From assembly GCA_030998225.1 (NCBI GenBank), contig JAPYXD010000419.1, forward strand, positions 1 through 64,000: 64,000 bases of DNA, read 5' to 3'. The DNA comes from Diplolepis rosae (taxonomy: Eukaryota > Arthropoda > Insecta > Hymenoptera > Diplolepididae). The stretch's first letter is position 1; each line of letters opens with the position of its first letter. Below, in pieces: positions 12,630 through 23,949 of the stretch. The notes beneath the pieces were generated by a model, which saw only the letters and a list, made by a program, of their open reading frames with translations, made no database searches and was not told the DNA's origin. A program made the translations under genes and the position numbers.

Positions 12630-13121
12630 CCAATTTCTTCTGATAAGGCCCGCCTAGATAGGAGGGGAATCTTGATTGGCAAGATGGTCGCTAGAAATAG
12701 CCTTATCGTCTTAAATCAGGGCAAAGAGTTTGCGTTTAGACGAGCAGCGTGGGGGTCAATGACTAACCTCACGTTTGCCGCAACTCGCCCCGCCCCAAAG
12801 AAAGGCGACGGGTCGGTTCTCGAGGAGACAACCTTGAGTGACCACCGGTGCATCGAATTGAGCCTGAAACAACGGCGCCAAGCAATGGACAAGTATAGGG
12901 GCGGTAAAGGAAGCAGGCCCTCCTGGAACATAAGACGACTTGGCAGGGAAAAACTTCGAGAACACCTCGAAGAAACCCGGCTCAATTATGAGCTTGGTAG
13001 GGTCTGCCCTGCTGGGTCGTTAGAAGCAACTGTGCGCTCCGCGAGGCAGAAGGTAGTCGCAGCTTGCGACTGCTCGATGCCTCGCCGCAAGCGCACGCAA
13101 GCCAGGGGTTCGATGTATTAG
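12630..13121 (+). pseudogene. LINE endonuclease tail and start of RT region
   Basis: The frame reads LNQGKEFAFRR, then NLTFAATRPA, then EETTLSDHRCIEL. This is the end of an apurinic-type endonuclease domain: strand, D-L-T-F segment, and the S-D-H catalytic region. It continues into the linker rich in Arg/Lys before RT. Only about the last third of the endonuclease is present, because ORF1 knuckles lie immediately upstream where the rest should be. The frame stops at 13121. Confidence 0.75.
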
Positions 13122-13497
13122 TGGAACGACCAGTTGGCTGCCCCACGTCATGAATACCTCGCAGGGCGGCGGAAATACACTCGCTCAAAGGGGGATGCTA
13201 TGTTGCATGAGGCATGGAAAGGGGCAAAAGCAGCTTTGAGGCGAGGAATAAAGAAAAGCCGACTTCAATGCTGGAAAGACTTGATTGGTGATGTCGAGAA
13301 GAACCCATAGGGTCTCGCTTTCAAAATAGTCACCAAAATATTGGTGACTAGAAGAAAGATTCAGGGCCTGGATAATCCCGGTCGAGTCAAGAACTTTGTG
13401 CGGAGCTTGTTTCCACACGTAGAGCCGTTCCAAAGACAGGACCGAAGTTCCTGCGTGATCCAGCGCGAAGAACTTCACTCTCCAAGAACTAAAGAGG

Positions 13498-13875
13498 GTG
13501 GGTGGAATTCTCAAGGCAAATGCAGCGCCGGGTATCGACGGTGTGCCAAACGAGATTTTCAAAGAGGTGATCGGGGCATACCCGGAGATACTCCTAGAAG
13601 CCTTCAACTCCTGTCTTCAGGAGGGGAGGTTCTTCGTAGACCGGAACAAGCAGAGTTTGGTTTTCGCCACAAATACAAGAAAAGGAACTGCTAAGCGTAA
13701 GGGATTCTGCGCGTCGATCAGCATTGACATACGCAATTTGTTCAATACCGCGAGGTGGAATATATGCATCGAGGCGATGGTGCGGAAAAAGGTTCCACAC
13801 TACCTGTTGCGAATGATAGATGACTATCTGAGCGACAGGTACGTGATATACGAAGGCGAAAAATGGTCTCTTTAA
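13498..13875 (+). pseudogene. LINE reverse transcriptase, finger/palm fragment
   Basis: Recognisable RT motifs include AAPGIDGVPNEIFK (RT block 1, the P-G-x-D-G-V hallmark), and further on a degenerate palm segment SISIDIRNLFNTARW (normally D-V-x-N-A-F-N). The segment between them, which should hold block 2, is compressed and probably deleted. A stop follows at 13875. Confidence 0.75.
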
Positions 13876-13911
13876 GAAGAGATGACATGTGGCGCCCCTT
13901 AAGGCTCGTGG

Positions 13912-14391
13912 GTGGGTCTACTCGTTTGGAATGTTATGTATGATGATTTCCTGCGCATGGATCTACCTGTTGGAACGAGCATCACCGCCTTCGCGGATAA
14001 CGCACTTGTAGTGTATGTCGCTGAAGACGTCAGAATCCTTGAGATAAGGATCAATGAAAGTCTGTGGCGGGTAAAGCGTTGGTTAAATAGCAGAGGCCAG
14101 AAAATGGCCCCTGAGAAATCCGAGGCTTTGCTCGTCAGAGACAGGAGATCCTTCCAGTACCCGAGGATCGTTTTCGGAGAGCATGAGGTCGAGTGGAAAA
14201 CAAGTATTAAGTATCTGGGGGTGAAGTTGGGTCGTAGACTCAGCTTTAACGAGCACCTAAAGATCGCAACTGCCAAAGCCATCCAATGTGGAGCAAACTT
14301 AACTCGGCTTATGCCAAACATTGGTGGACCCAGGGAAGCGAAAAGGAGACTGCGAAGGCACAGACTCGTCGAGAAATGGCTGATGAGATGA
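13912..14391 (+). pseudogene. LINE reverse transcriptase, palm/thumb fragment
   Basis: The frame contains GLLVWNVMYDDFLRM, then the active-site block as AFADNALVVYV. The usual A-D-D has become A-D-N, so the catalytic pair is lost. Next come the thumb segments MAPEKSEALLV and KYLGVKLGRRLSFNEHL, characteristic of R1/I-type RTs. It ends at 14391. Confidence 0.8.
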
Positions 14392-14481
14392 CATGGTGAA
14401 CTGATCGGGAGATGGACCTACCGCCTGATCCCGGAGCTCGCCACCTGGCTGAACAGAGAGCACAGGGAAGTCGACTTTTAT

Positions 14482-14799
14482 TTGGCGCTGGCGCTCTCAG
14501 GCCATGGCTGTTTTAACGCGTACCTGAGGCGCTTTAAGAAGAGAGACAAGGAGAAGTGTTGCTACTGCGATTTCCCTGTGGATAATGCAGAGCACGCACT
14601 CTTCGTCTGCGCAGAGTGGAGCGTGGCAAGGGTAGCGCTCGGTCAGGCTGTCGGTGCCGAGCTCACTCCTGACACGATGACTTCTCTGATGCTCCAGTCT
14701 GAGCGGTTCTGGACGCTCATCGAGTCATTCGCTACACTTGTGATTAAGACAAGAGAGCTCGATGAGCATCGAGAGCGAAACAATGAGGAGGGCCAGTAA
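14482..14799 (+). pseudogene. LINE ORF2 C-terminal zinc-motif fragment
   Basis: This frame has the late ORF2 segments: GHGCFNAYLRRFK, then a CCHC-like motif CCYCDFPVDNAEHALFVC, then WSVARVAL. This C-x2-C-x8-H-x4-C motif is the usual C-terminal feature of R1-clade ORF2. The stop at 14799 may be close to the native end, because the following DNA resembles an R1-type 3' UTR. Confidence 0.8.
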
Positions 14800-15089
14800 A
14801 AATCGCAACGGGGCCTGCACCCGCGGTCCTGCGTCATGGGCGGACTTGTCTGTCCCCGTCGTTCGGGGAGGAATCTTTTTATGCGCCTCCTGGTTGGGGC
14901 GGCTAGTCGGTTTGCCTAACGGGCGTGTGGCCGCGGATGGGAGTCCCAGGCGAACGGATGTCGGAAGAGTCATACTCGACTTTAAGCTGGAACCAATCGC
15001 TCACGAAGTTTAAAGCCGAAAGGCGTTCCGCTCTTAAGAAATCACACCGGAATCTGCGATGTCTAATTTCACAGTGCTGCACATAGGAA

Positions 15090-16425
15090 GAAAGAATTTT
15101 CATACTGGTTGAAGAGTTACAGCAGGTATTACGGCATGAACAGGAGCTGACAATTCAGAGATGTTCAAGTGAAGCAGCGGTTCGTAGATGATTTCGGTTG
15201 TTTCCTTCTGAATGATGGCGCCTGGTAGTGTCCTCTCTTCTATTCCCAGGCCTGTCCCTTTTGACTCGATTTGTTTGTTGGCCTGACTGGGGCAGACTGT
15301 TGTAGCGAAAGTTGGCTCTTGGAGAGAGTAGAACCATCCGTCTAGGGTCTCTATCATTTTCCAGTCTACTTGGTTTTTATATGTGACTCGAACGTCACAA
15401 ATTTGGAACAATGAAAGCGATGGATTTAGCAGGAATTACGCCTCGATTTTCCGTTCTCATTGATATACAAGTTTCCCTTGCAGATCTTGTAAGCTGTCAC
15501 TTCCCTACTTGCCGCAACGTCTTGATAGTTCATCAAAACATAAGTCCTCTGTGATTCTTCCACGACGATATGGGGAAATCTTGGAGGAATGTATGCTCAT
15601 CCGGAGTTGTTTCCTAGGATGGTCTAAGGCATTAAAATTGGGTGAATTCGGTACATCAGCAGTATTTTAAGGACTCCCCTTTTGTAGATTAGAGTGACGG
15701 TGGATAAGCTGGTAGGCTCATCGGTGTCCAAACAAGGTCCAGATATTAGGAAGGCCACCTCAGGGAAGTGGTCCTAAAGTCACGGTAAATTGCTTCCAGC
15801 TGTTTTTGAGTCAATATTTCTGGATGCATTCATTTCTTTCTGGTGACTTGAATGATATCCAACATTTTTGACTGAGCTCATGTATTCTTCAACAGCCGCT
15901 TCGGCCGCTTACAGGACTCGAGTCACGGCTTCGGTGTATTTAAGCTCCGCGATCTTCCTAGTAGCCTGATCGAGTTCCTGATTGAGATTGAAAAGTTCGT
16001 TCTTAAACGAATTTAGTCTTTCCTCGTGTTGTTGTGCGAAAATTTGATGACAGTTTTCCTCCTACCCTGGTTGGCAATGGGCAGTTAAGTTGTCTATACT
16101 GAATTTATAGGCTAATCGGAGGCCTTGAATTTTGCTGATGTCCATGAATGTTGTGATTCTCCATGTACTAGTCGTCTACCTTATTTTCCCTAGGTACTTA
16201 TAGTACACACCTCTACTACTTTTGAGCGGAGTAATCCGATACGTGTCCCCATTGAGGTTCTGACTGGTGGTAAGTAGAGAAGGGCAATCCATTGATTTCT
16301 CATTATTGTCATCTACTGTCAGAATCTGGAAAGGATAAGCATTAGATTGTCTCTTCACGACTGGGAGAGCACTGTTCCGAGATATAATATGCATTTCATA
16401 TTTTTAAGAAGGCCGGAGCTTCATT
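15090..16425 (-). pseudogene. Degenerate env relic, relative of the env at 55.1-57.3 kb
   Basis: On the minus strand, fragments align in order with the Env of the intact provirus: a leader/start segment (ORF 16176-16394, with TPLKSSRG), the coiled-coil region near 15930-16050, the mid-region near 15480-15800, and the distal ectodomain (15100-15411, with CDVRVTYKNQVDWK and LHLNISELSAPV). Homology extends a few tens of bases upstream into the pre-env untranslated segment (near 16425). Stops and frameshifts are frequent. About 100 codons that contain the cleavage site and fusion peptide in the intact copy are missing at about 16035-16050. No TM anchor is seen before the homology ends near 15090, where it abuts the LINE relic. 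Confidence 0.88.
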
Positions 16426-16985
16426 TATTTTCCGCGCGAGAAATCTCTTTAACTTATTTTATACTTGGATTTCATGAGGTTTCAGTGATGCATATTCTTT
16501 CTCGGTTTCTTTCTTTTTCTCTAAATCGTAACGTTTTTAACAGTGAGCAAGTAAGAGTTTATCTTTGTGCTTCATGAGCTGTTTACTGGAGCCTGTGGTT
16601 CCACTGTCGAATTTTCCGTCCTCGAGTTCCTTAATAGCGTAAACCGTATCTTTAATCTTTTTTTATAATTACTACTATTCCGACTTAAACCTACAACGGT
16701 GATATTTGATCTATCGCTATAATCACTGTCTGTTATCGTACTACCTGAATCACATGTTTCGAGCCCTATGCTATAACTATTGTCGCTCATTATTTCAATA
16801 AATAATTGTCTCGTATTTTGTGTTCTCGTTGACACGTTTGATCAAGCTTTTGTTATAATACTTTCCGACGGTTTTCTTTGATTAAATTTTTTTATAAATC
16901 TTCTATTTCTAATCAGTATCAAAACATTTTCAAACCTTACAACGTACGAACGATCTCCTGATTGACGTAATACAAGCGCTGGTTC
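16426..16985. other. Unassigned; minus-strand ORF of unknown origin
   Basis: A minus-strand ORF at 16572-16835 (87 codons) is rich in Ser/Asp/Asn. I do not recognise it. The upstream pol expected next to the env relic is not here, so the relic is truncated at about 16425. Confidence 0.3.
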
Positions 16986-18027
16986 CCATAACGATATTAA
17001 TTTTTTTGTGCGTATACATTTTTATTATCTGGGAGTCTTGGTAATTCTTTTGCGTTTTTCGTATTGTAGAATTTTTGTTGTTCTTTCTGCATTTTTATTA
17101 TATGGTTACTCATTTCTTCTGTCTGTGCTTTTGGTTTTAGTATTTGATATGTGTATGGTAATTTAGATCTTAATTTTCATGTTTTTCTTATGTTTTACCC
17201 ATTCAATTATATCGTCAATATACACGTCGCAACCCTATGTTCCAAATATTTTATTTTAATCTCGATTGAAAAACTTCAGGAGCTGAAACAATACTATACG
17301 GCAATCGTAAAGATTTGTATCTGACAAAAGGTGTTCCGACCGTGCATAATTTTCAGCTTTCTTCACTCAACTTAATTTGTTAAAACCCATTGGTTGCGTC
17401 TAGGGTGCTAAAGTATTAAGCGCCTGTTAATTTTTTCGTTATTTGCTGAAGCGTAGGAATTTGAAAATACTCAAGTTTAATCGCTTCATTTATATCCTTT
17501 GGATCGAGACAAATTCGCAAACTACCGTTGGGTTTCCTGACAATGACAAGAGCACTTACCCAATCAGTTGTGTCTTCAACTTTTCCAATTATGTTTTGTT
17601 TTTGCAGTGTTATCAGATGTTCTTTAGATTTATCTCTAATATTTTTTGGTAATTTTCGCATAGTGCGTACCACCGGGATTGCATTAGTTTTCCATTCGAT
17701 TTTATACGGTTTATTCATGCAACCTATTCCTGCAAATAATTCTTTGTTTGCGCTTATCAGTTTACTGTAATTTGAAACATTAGTTTCGATGGAGTCTACT
17801 CTTTGTATCAAATTTAATGCGACCATCAATAACAATCCCAGCAGGAGTTTCTTATCAGTGTTTACTACGAAGAAATGAAGCAACTGTTGTTTTGAATTGA
17901 CTATGCGTTGTAATTTACATTTTCCTAAAACTAACAAGTTTTTTCCTGAGTAAGCTGAGAGAGTTGTGCGCAAACTTTTAGTTTTCGATTTTTCTAAGAC
18001 GCACAAACCTCTACAGTTATGCTCCAA
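16986..18027 (-). pseudogene. Ty3/Gypsy protease-RT relic
   Basis: The longest open part (17416-18027, 203 codons) reads a protease tail (an LVLGKCKL strand, then KKLLLGL) followed by the pre-RT region and RT fingers: PVVRTMRKLPKNIRDK, then GKVEDTTDWVSALVIVRKPNGSLRICLDPKDINEAI. That is the Gypsy pattern of S-x-W-x-S-P, then P-N/D-G-x-x-R-x-C-x-D-x-x-x-L-N. Beyond a stop, the palm (T-L-D-A-T-N-G-F-like) continues in broken frames to about 16986. It differs from both other Gypsy RTs in the window. No LTRs were found. Confidence 0.85.
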
Positions 18028-18925
18028 AAGCTAAAATGGATAATATATAAGAAGAGTAAAGTCGTCTAAACTCACTCATGTGGGCAATACTAGCATTTTT
18101 ATTTTGCTTCTTTTCAATTTTGTTTTGTGTTGTTTTATTTTATCTCCTTTTGGTTTATCTCATTTATTTTTTTAAAATTGTATTCTCTTTCTCGACAAAA
18201 AGAAAAAAATATATGCATGTTTAATATTAAGAATCATCAAGGAAATTAAGTATCAATACGATCGCGAATTGTGAGAAATAATATTATTAAATTGTTTTGA
18301 ATAAGTCTGATATGAAATTAGATAATCGACAGTGTGATTTAAACCACTGGAAATATTTGTGTTTTGGCCTCGCTTCCTGACTGCACGATAAGGCCGTTGA
18401 CAAAATAATCACACGTGGACGTTGCATTCTTTTCTGACACTCGTGTCGTCTCTTTCATTCTTATCTCAAAATGCACAGAGCACAATCCCGATCAGACAAA
18501 ATAGTAAAACATCAATTTTTTAACCAAAATTATTATTCTTGCTAGCTTCATTTTTTACTATTTCTATTGGTTCCACATTTTGATTATCGCAAATCAGGGC
18601 CGTCGCGCAAGCCCCTCTTTTGGCCAACTTCAGAAAGGTAGGAAAAATTTGCCACCAATTGGATAGAGACCGAGGAGACGAGTGCAGTGAAGAATCACCA
18701 AAAATCACTTCGATCTCAGCACTTGCCTTAGGTAAGTTCGAGCGAGCACTCTGATTGTAATTACTTTTAATCATAGGAGATAGACTTAGCGATTGTTTAA
18801 CTGCATTGTAGCATCAGTCAATCAATCGTTTTAAGAGCTTCTCGACGTGATTGTTTCTTGTTGCTTGAGTAGCCAACAAATGTTGTGTTGTCGTAACGTC
18901 ATCCTCCTTGTGCTCCGACATATTG
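18028..18925. other. No recognised gene
   Basis: Pyrimidine-rich and AT-rich DNA. A minus-strand ORF at 18520-18774 (84 codons) is unrecognised. Confidence 0.4.
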
Positions 18926-19795
18926 ATTGAATTTTTTCCAGGGAATAGCATCCACGTTATTTTCGCTGGGGTCTGCTCGCTCTATCTCATCACTGCGCTT
19001 CTTGGAAATCTGGATTATTGCAACACATCAACGTAACTTGCACATGGCGTATGTTGACAATGAACAAGCTTTTCCCTCGGTTCCTCACGATTCTTTTTTT
19101 GGGGACTAGGACAAAGTATTTTGATCGTGGACAACCAAGGGCGACAATATTCTTGCGCATCACGAATGGCATTTTTTAGAGTGACTCATTTAGTGCAATA
19201 TGATTCTGTTTGGCTCTCAACCCGTTAAGTAGGGCACGGAATAAAATGTACTGTGGGTATAGTATTGGAAGGGATGAGGGTCGATACCAACTCACCCACC
19301 TTTTTTATCTGGATTACCTGAAGTTGTATGCAAGCTCAGTAACAAAACTGCAGAGTGTTCTTGATATCACACTGCAGTTTTCCAATGACATCGGTATGGA
19401 ATTTGGGCTGGACAAGTGTCGAAAAGTACACTTGGTGAGGGGTGAGGTTGACATGAAATTGGGACATGAGGATGAGGCTCTCATCTAAACAAAGACTGAG
19501 AAGAACTCCTATAAGTACTTAGACGGACAACATCCTTTGGTCCAAAATCAACCAAATGTGGATAAACACACGCAGGCACAATGATGTGTGTGGGATTATT
19601 CACCAACAAATAGCCTTGAATCTGGGACTGCTACAAGATTGGAAGCCTTACTACCGATACGTCCCGGTACAAGTTCTTGAGAATGAACATTATCTCTTGT
19701 ACTGGGACAGGACCATTCAGGCAGACCGCCTCGTTGTACGAATGAGGCATGTGAGAAAATTAATAACACGGAAGACCTATCTGTAAAACATAAGT
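18926..19795 (+). pseudogene. R4/Dong-like non-LTR reverse transcriptase relic
   Basis: An RT segment NLHMAYVDNEQAFPSVPH (block with A-Y-V-D-x-x-x-A-F-x-S-V-P-H) lies at about 19030-19095. Downstream, ORF 19210-19488 starts with LNPLSRARNK and contains LTHLFYLDYLKLYASS. In that segment the catalytic Y-x-D-D has become Y-L-D-Y. The ORF then reads FSNDIGMEFGLDKCRKV. This combination fits R4/Dong-type elements rather than the R1 relic at 12-15 kb. Fragments continue to about 19795 in broken frames. The catalytic change and stops show it is dead. Confidence 0.75.
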
Positions 19796-20706
19796 AGGGA
19801 AATTATAAAGAGATATGCATCCCGACCCGCGCAGGGCAGTTACAGTTATAGCCCTGACCTAGGGTTGTGTTTTGCATGCGAAAGGTGCGTTTGTGTGACC
19901 AGTGCCCAACGGGGTCGAGACTTTTCCGTCGCCTCTCTGCTTAATTGCAAGATGTACGTTCTACCACTCAGCCTCATTTAAAATAAATTGTCATTTTACC
20001 CGACGCTTGCTTTATCATTTCTCTTACTTGACCTATAATTAAACATATTATAACTGTTTTTGTTGATTTGAAATTTTTAGGATTTCCTCCTAATACTTTT
20101 AGATCCTTGAACCGATCCCTCAACCTGCCTACGTTGATTGTGTAAAGATGATCAGGTTACGAGAACCGAGGATAATTTGTCTACCATCTATTTGAGTTTT
20201 AAGTGGAACATACGAATAAAATAGTTCACTTGCTCCATTATTAAATATTTTTGTTTGAAAATTTTAGTCACGGTCTGCTTGCAACACATATATCATAGAA
20301 AGAGGTTGATTGATCATAGAAAATTTATCATAGAGGACCAATTATCAATCATGGGTCACAATGTTTGATATGCAAGTTACAGATGAATAGTTTCAAGTGT
20401 ACACAGTATTGCATTTATTCTTAAATTCGGAATTGAATTAGGCAATGGTACGTAATAACCAACTATCACTCCATTTAGTAGTGAAAGCTATCCGGAAGTA
20501 GCACGTGAAACGCGTTTCCTTGCAATGTTCAAATGTCGTCGTATTCAGTCGCATTTCGGATAATGGTATTTTATTTTTTAGTTTTGGACCAACTAACTTG
20601 TCTTGTCAGTGAGTGCATTGTCAGATTCATTTTATGTGTACTCAGCAAGATATGTAAGTGGATTATAGATCGCGCGAATTATTGGAATTGCATCCCTTAC
20701 TTGCAT
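19796..20706. other. No recognised gene
   Basis: AT-rich DNA with a short less AT-rich block at 19820-19970. Nothing recognisable. Confidence 0.4.
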
Positions 20707-21993
20707 AGACTACCGTCGGAAATTGTGCGAACGGTGCTTGTCATCTCTATTAAAAATCACTGCTGACTTTGAACCCCGATATCTCGGTGAAAAAAAGAGA
20801 TAGGGCATTTTTAAAAATATAGTTGGAAAGCTTATTAAATTCCACTTCTAGTAATGCTCAACAAATATTTTTTTGACCTTCTGAAAATAATACAGCATGT
20901 GATGAGTTAAAAAAAAAATTCAAGATTTTCTCACATTCTCTACCTCAACTTCAACTTTTTGCATGACCTAGGAAAATTTTTCTCAAAATCTGGAAATTAT
21001 ACGACATAAAGTCTAAAATCTTATCTTTAATTTAAGCCAAGAAAACTTGAAAAATATTCATGGATACCCGAGATACGATTAAAAATGTTCAATCGTATCT
21101 GAGTTGAATTTTAATCGACGATCACGGATCTCGGCCGGTTTGTTGCTCGTCTCCTTCGTTGAGGCAGGACAGAATAGGCCACGCATAAAGGTGGCGCTTA
21201 AGTGGAGCTCTCTTATATGCATTTTTGATTCTGTTCATTAGTAATTTTTATTTCTAATTATTCTAAATTTGAAAAATATCTATTGTTATTTGTGATTATT
21301 AAAATTATTTAAATCCAATATTATCCTCATAGTAACGAATAGAACAATGATATGTAAACATTTTTTATTTCTTAAAATTCTTATAAACTAGAACATTAAT
21401 AAAAATTTTAATAGTCATTGTAAATATCAACTAAGAATGAAAGGAAAGGAAATAAAGGAAACACGTTCTTGGATCAAAGAACATATAAGAGAGCTCCACT
21501 TAAGCGCCACCTTTGTGTGTGGCCTATTCGGTCCTGCCTTAACGAAGGAGGGGAGCAACAAACCGGCCGAGATCCGTGATCGTCCATTACAATTCAACTC
21601 AGATACGATTGAACATTTTTAATCGTATCTCGGGTATCCATGAATATTTTTCAAGTTTTCTTGGCTTAAATTAAAGATAAGATTTTACACTTTATGTCGC
21701 ATAATTTCCAGATTTTGAGAAAAATTTTCCTAGGTCATGCAAAAAGTTGAAGTTGAGGTAGAGAATGTGAGAAAATCTTGAATTTTTTTTTTAACTCATC
21801 ACATGCTGTATTATTTTCAGAAGGTCAAAAAAATATTTGTTGAGCATTACTAGAAGTGGAATTTAATAAGCTTTCCAACTATATTTTTAAAAATGCCCTA
21901 TCTCTTTTTTTCACCGAGATATCGTGGTTCAAAGTCAGCAGTGATTTTTAATAGAGATGACAAGCACCGTGCGCACAATTTCCGACGGTAGTG
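20707..21993. repeat. Foldback element, copy B (family hit by the provirus)
   Basis: Left arm 20707-21222 and right arm about 21482-21993 are near-perfect reverse complements, about 515 bp each. They start and end with CTACCGTCGGAAATTGTGCG and its complement, with a loop of about 260 bp. No transposase ORF is present; the 61-codon ORF at 21437-21622 is the arm. A second copy of the right arm is split by the provirus into 42998-43180 and 62167-62323. This intact copy (around 21838-21845) shows what the uninterrupted target looked like. Confidence 0.92.
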
Positions 21994-22817
21994 TAATTTA
22001 TTGTAGTTTTGCAAATAGACGGAGATTCAAACGGAACACAAACATACTGCGAGAATTCGTGCCGTTTAGGGTCATGTCAAGGTCAACTTTTATTTTACAA
22101 ATGGAAGCGCGGTTTTGACAGTGGATTCTGAAATGGTGGCATATTTAACGTTCGCATACGGTTTGACCTATGGAACAAAGTTGCTTAATATTAAAGTAGA
22201 TATTATATACTGGCTGCCCAAACATATTGGCGATAAGAGACTGATGAAGGAACTGAAGCATCACTGATGAACCTAACTTCAGTATCCGAGAAAAACGCTT
22301 TAATTCTACGGGAACACTCTGATCTTGTTATTGAAATCCAAAATTCAGCTTTCGCAATCTACTATGGGACCTAAAAAACAAAACAACCATGAAACAGCCT
22401 TAAAGAAAATATGTATTGGTTGTTTTATGATGATGACAAGATGGGATTCCGAAATGGAATCTAGAGATCTGAAGTTTATAAAGCCTGAATCTCGGAAAGA
22501 ATCATGACAGGAGTTAACAAAAAAAATATTGGTCTTCAATATTTCGACGTCCCAACGTTAATAAAATCCGTAGAAAGTTTCTAATTGACATATTTATCAA
22601 TAAAAATTATTTTTCATCCTATTTAAATTAATTTCAGAGAAGGATTCGACCTTCTGATGGCTTCTGAAGGTTACTTTAATCCATAGGTCAAATCATTTCG
22701 AACGTAAAATATCCTGCTATTTTAGAATCCGCGGTTAAAGACGCGTTTCCATTTTCAACAACGTTTTCAACAGAAATCCAACCTACCCTCCCCTAGCACA
22801 GGAAGTGAAAGCTAATT
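21994..22817. other. No recognised gene
   Basis: AT-rich DNA. It could include decayed LTR sequence, because a primer-binding-site match follows at 22818, but no LTR partner was found. Confidence 0.35.
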
Positions 22818-22835
22818 TGGTGGCAGCGGTGGGAT
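22818..22835 (+). other. Isolated tRNA-Leu primer-binding-site match
   Basis: TGGTGGCAGCGGTGGGAT is identical to the provirus primer site at 45344-45361. It equals the complement of the 3' end of tRNA-Leu (AAG/UAG type, CCA included). An 18-base match is unlikely by chance in AT-rich DNA, so it probably marks the LTR/leader junction of an old relative. No gag follows. Confidence 0.6.
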
Positions 22836-23787
22836 GTCACTTTTGTTGTCACAATAAATAATAAATTTAAAATTACTTATCTAGAGCTAATAAAAATTAT
22901 ATTTACAATTTATTTCGAATATTCAAATTTTTACATAAATGGAAACTTCAATTTGTAGATAATTTTTAAAATTGAAAAAATTTGCAAAGTAGTAGAAAAA
23001 ATTACAACAGACATTTCTACTTGTCCAAAGTTATAATATCTTGGAATAAATGTTGAAATAAATTATTTTATTTCAAACCTTAGTATAACATGCGTGTTTA
23101 AAAGCTTTGCTATCACTAGTAATATCATCGTACTACCCTGAATAAACTTTGCATGCATTTTTTACAGCAAGATTGGACAATTGCGCGGTTTGAAAACAAT
23201 AATCTGTACTGAAGTCTGGTCTGAATAAGCTTATGGTACCTGCATAATCTCATACTACTGAAATTCTAAATTGTTGACTAAGTTTCGATTCAAGTTTTAA
23301 AGAAACTAAAGGCAGCTCACGCGAGCATGAGTTACTTTTACATTTGTTGAACGGTCACCATTAATTACGACCAATTGAGTAAAAAAAAGTTCGAAGTGTT
23401 TGTGTCGTATTTATTTATAACGGCAAAATTGTATAACACTTCTCCTTTTATTGCTTATGTATTGATAATAAACATTTTCTGTGATAACAAGGATTATTAA
23501 AAGATTTGTTCTTGAGTCTGAATTGACATATTTTGTATCACTGAAAACGCAAGTTGTTAGTGTGCATAAATGACTTATAATTTTAGCAATTGCAATAGAT
23601 TTTTGAGGTATTTATGCTTGATTCTGCTCATTCCAATATTGCCTCACTAAAATTATATGTTTCAGGGTTAAATGCAAATTGATGATTGATATGCTTTCTT
23701 AATGATCGACATAATGGAATGACTGACCTGCTTTTTTAGATACCACAATAAACAATGCTTCAACATTCTCCATAGAATATTACATAC
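22836..23787. other. AT-rich DNA, presumably intronic or intergenic
   Basis: No coding signal seen. It may be the 3' flanking intron of the exon at 23788-23949. Confidence 0.4.
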
Positions 23788-23949
23788 CTGGAATGTCCAA
23801 AATATGGCAAAGCGAATCACATTACTGCGGCGATCATCAAACCTCTTGTCTCGGCCAATCTTTATGATTCTATAAAGAAGATAACCAGAAAGACGTACAC
23901 CCCAGAGGCACACGAAGACAGTCACCATAAGTTGACGACTATCATAATT
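23788..23949 (-). CDS. Host exon: DUF1295 / steroid-reductase-like membrane protein
   Basis: This is the only stretch that looks like an ordinary host gene. On the minus strand a 162-nt segment is preceded by a pyrimidine-rich TTTTTTTCATCACAG acceptor and followed by a GTATGTAA donor. It begins and ends in phase 0 and encodes 54 residues without stops. The translation includes [20 protein letters not shown] followed by KRFDDRR and FAIFWTFQ. That fits the core of the DUF1295 family (relatives of 3-oxo-5-alpha-steroid 4-dehydrogenases, multi-pass ER-type membrane enzymes), where R-Q, W-x-x-R-L, Y-L-x-x-R and G-x-D-x-R-F-D are typical. I could not find the flanking exons within a few kb on either side, so the gene either has long repeat-filled introns or this is a stray exon. 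Confidence 0.75.

Larger units (their letters stand above)
12381..15080 (+). mobile_element. R1-clade-like non-LTR retrotransposon relic
   Basis: A GC-rich block stands out from its AT-rich surroundings and carries, in the right order, pieces of an R1-type LINE: ORF1 zinc knuckles (about 12460-12625), the tail of the endonuclease (about 12630-12850), RT segments (13498-14391), and a C-terminal zinc motif (14482-14799), followed by a 3' UTR-like stretch to about 15080. Most of the endonuclease domain is deleted, and stops and frameshifts separate the pieces. No poly(A) tail or target duplication is visible. Canonical R1 sits in 28S rDNA; no rDNA is present here, so this is a non-rDNA relative or a displaced fragment. 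Confidence 0.85.
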
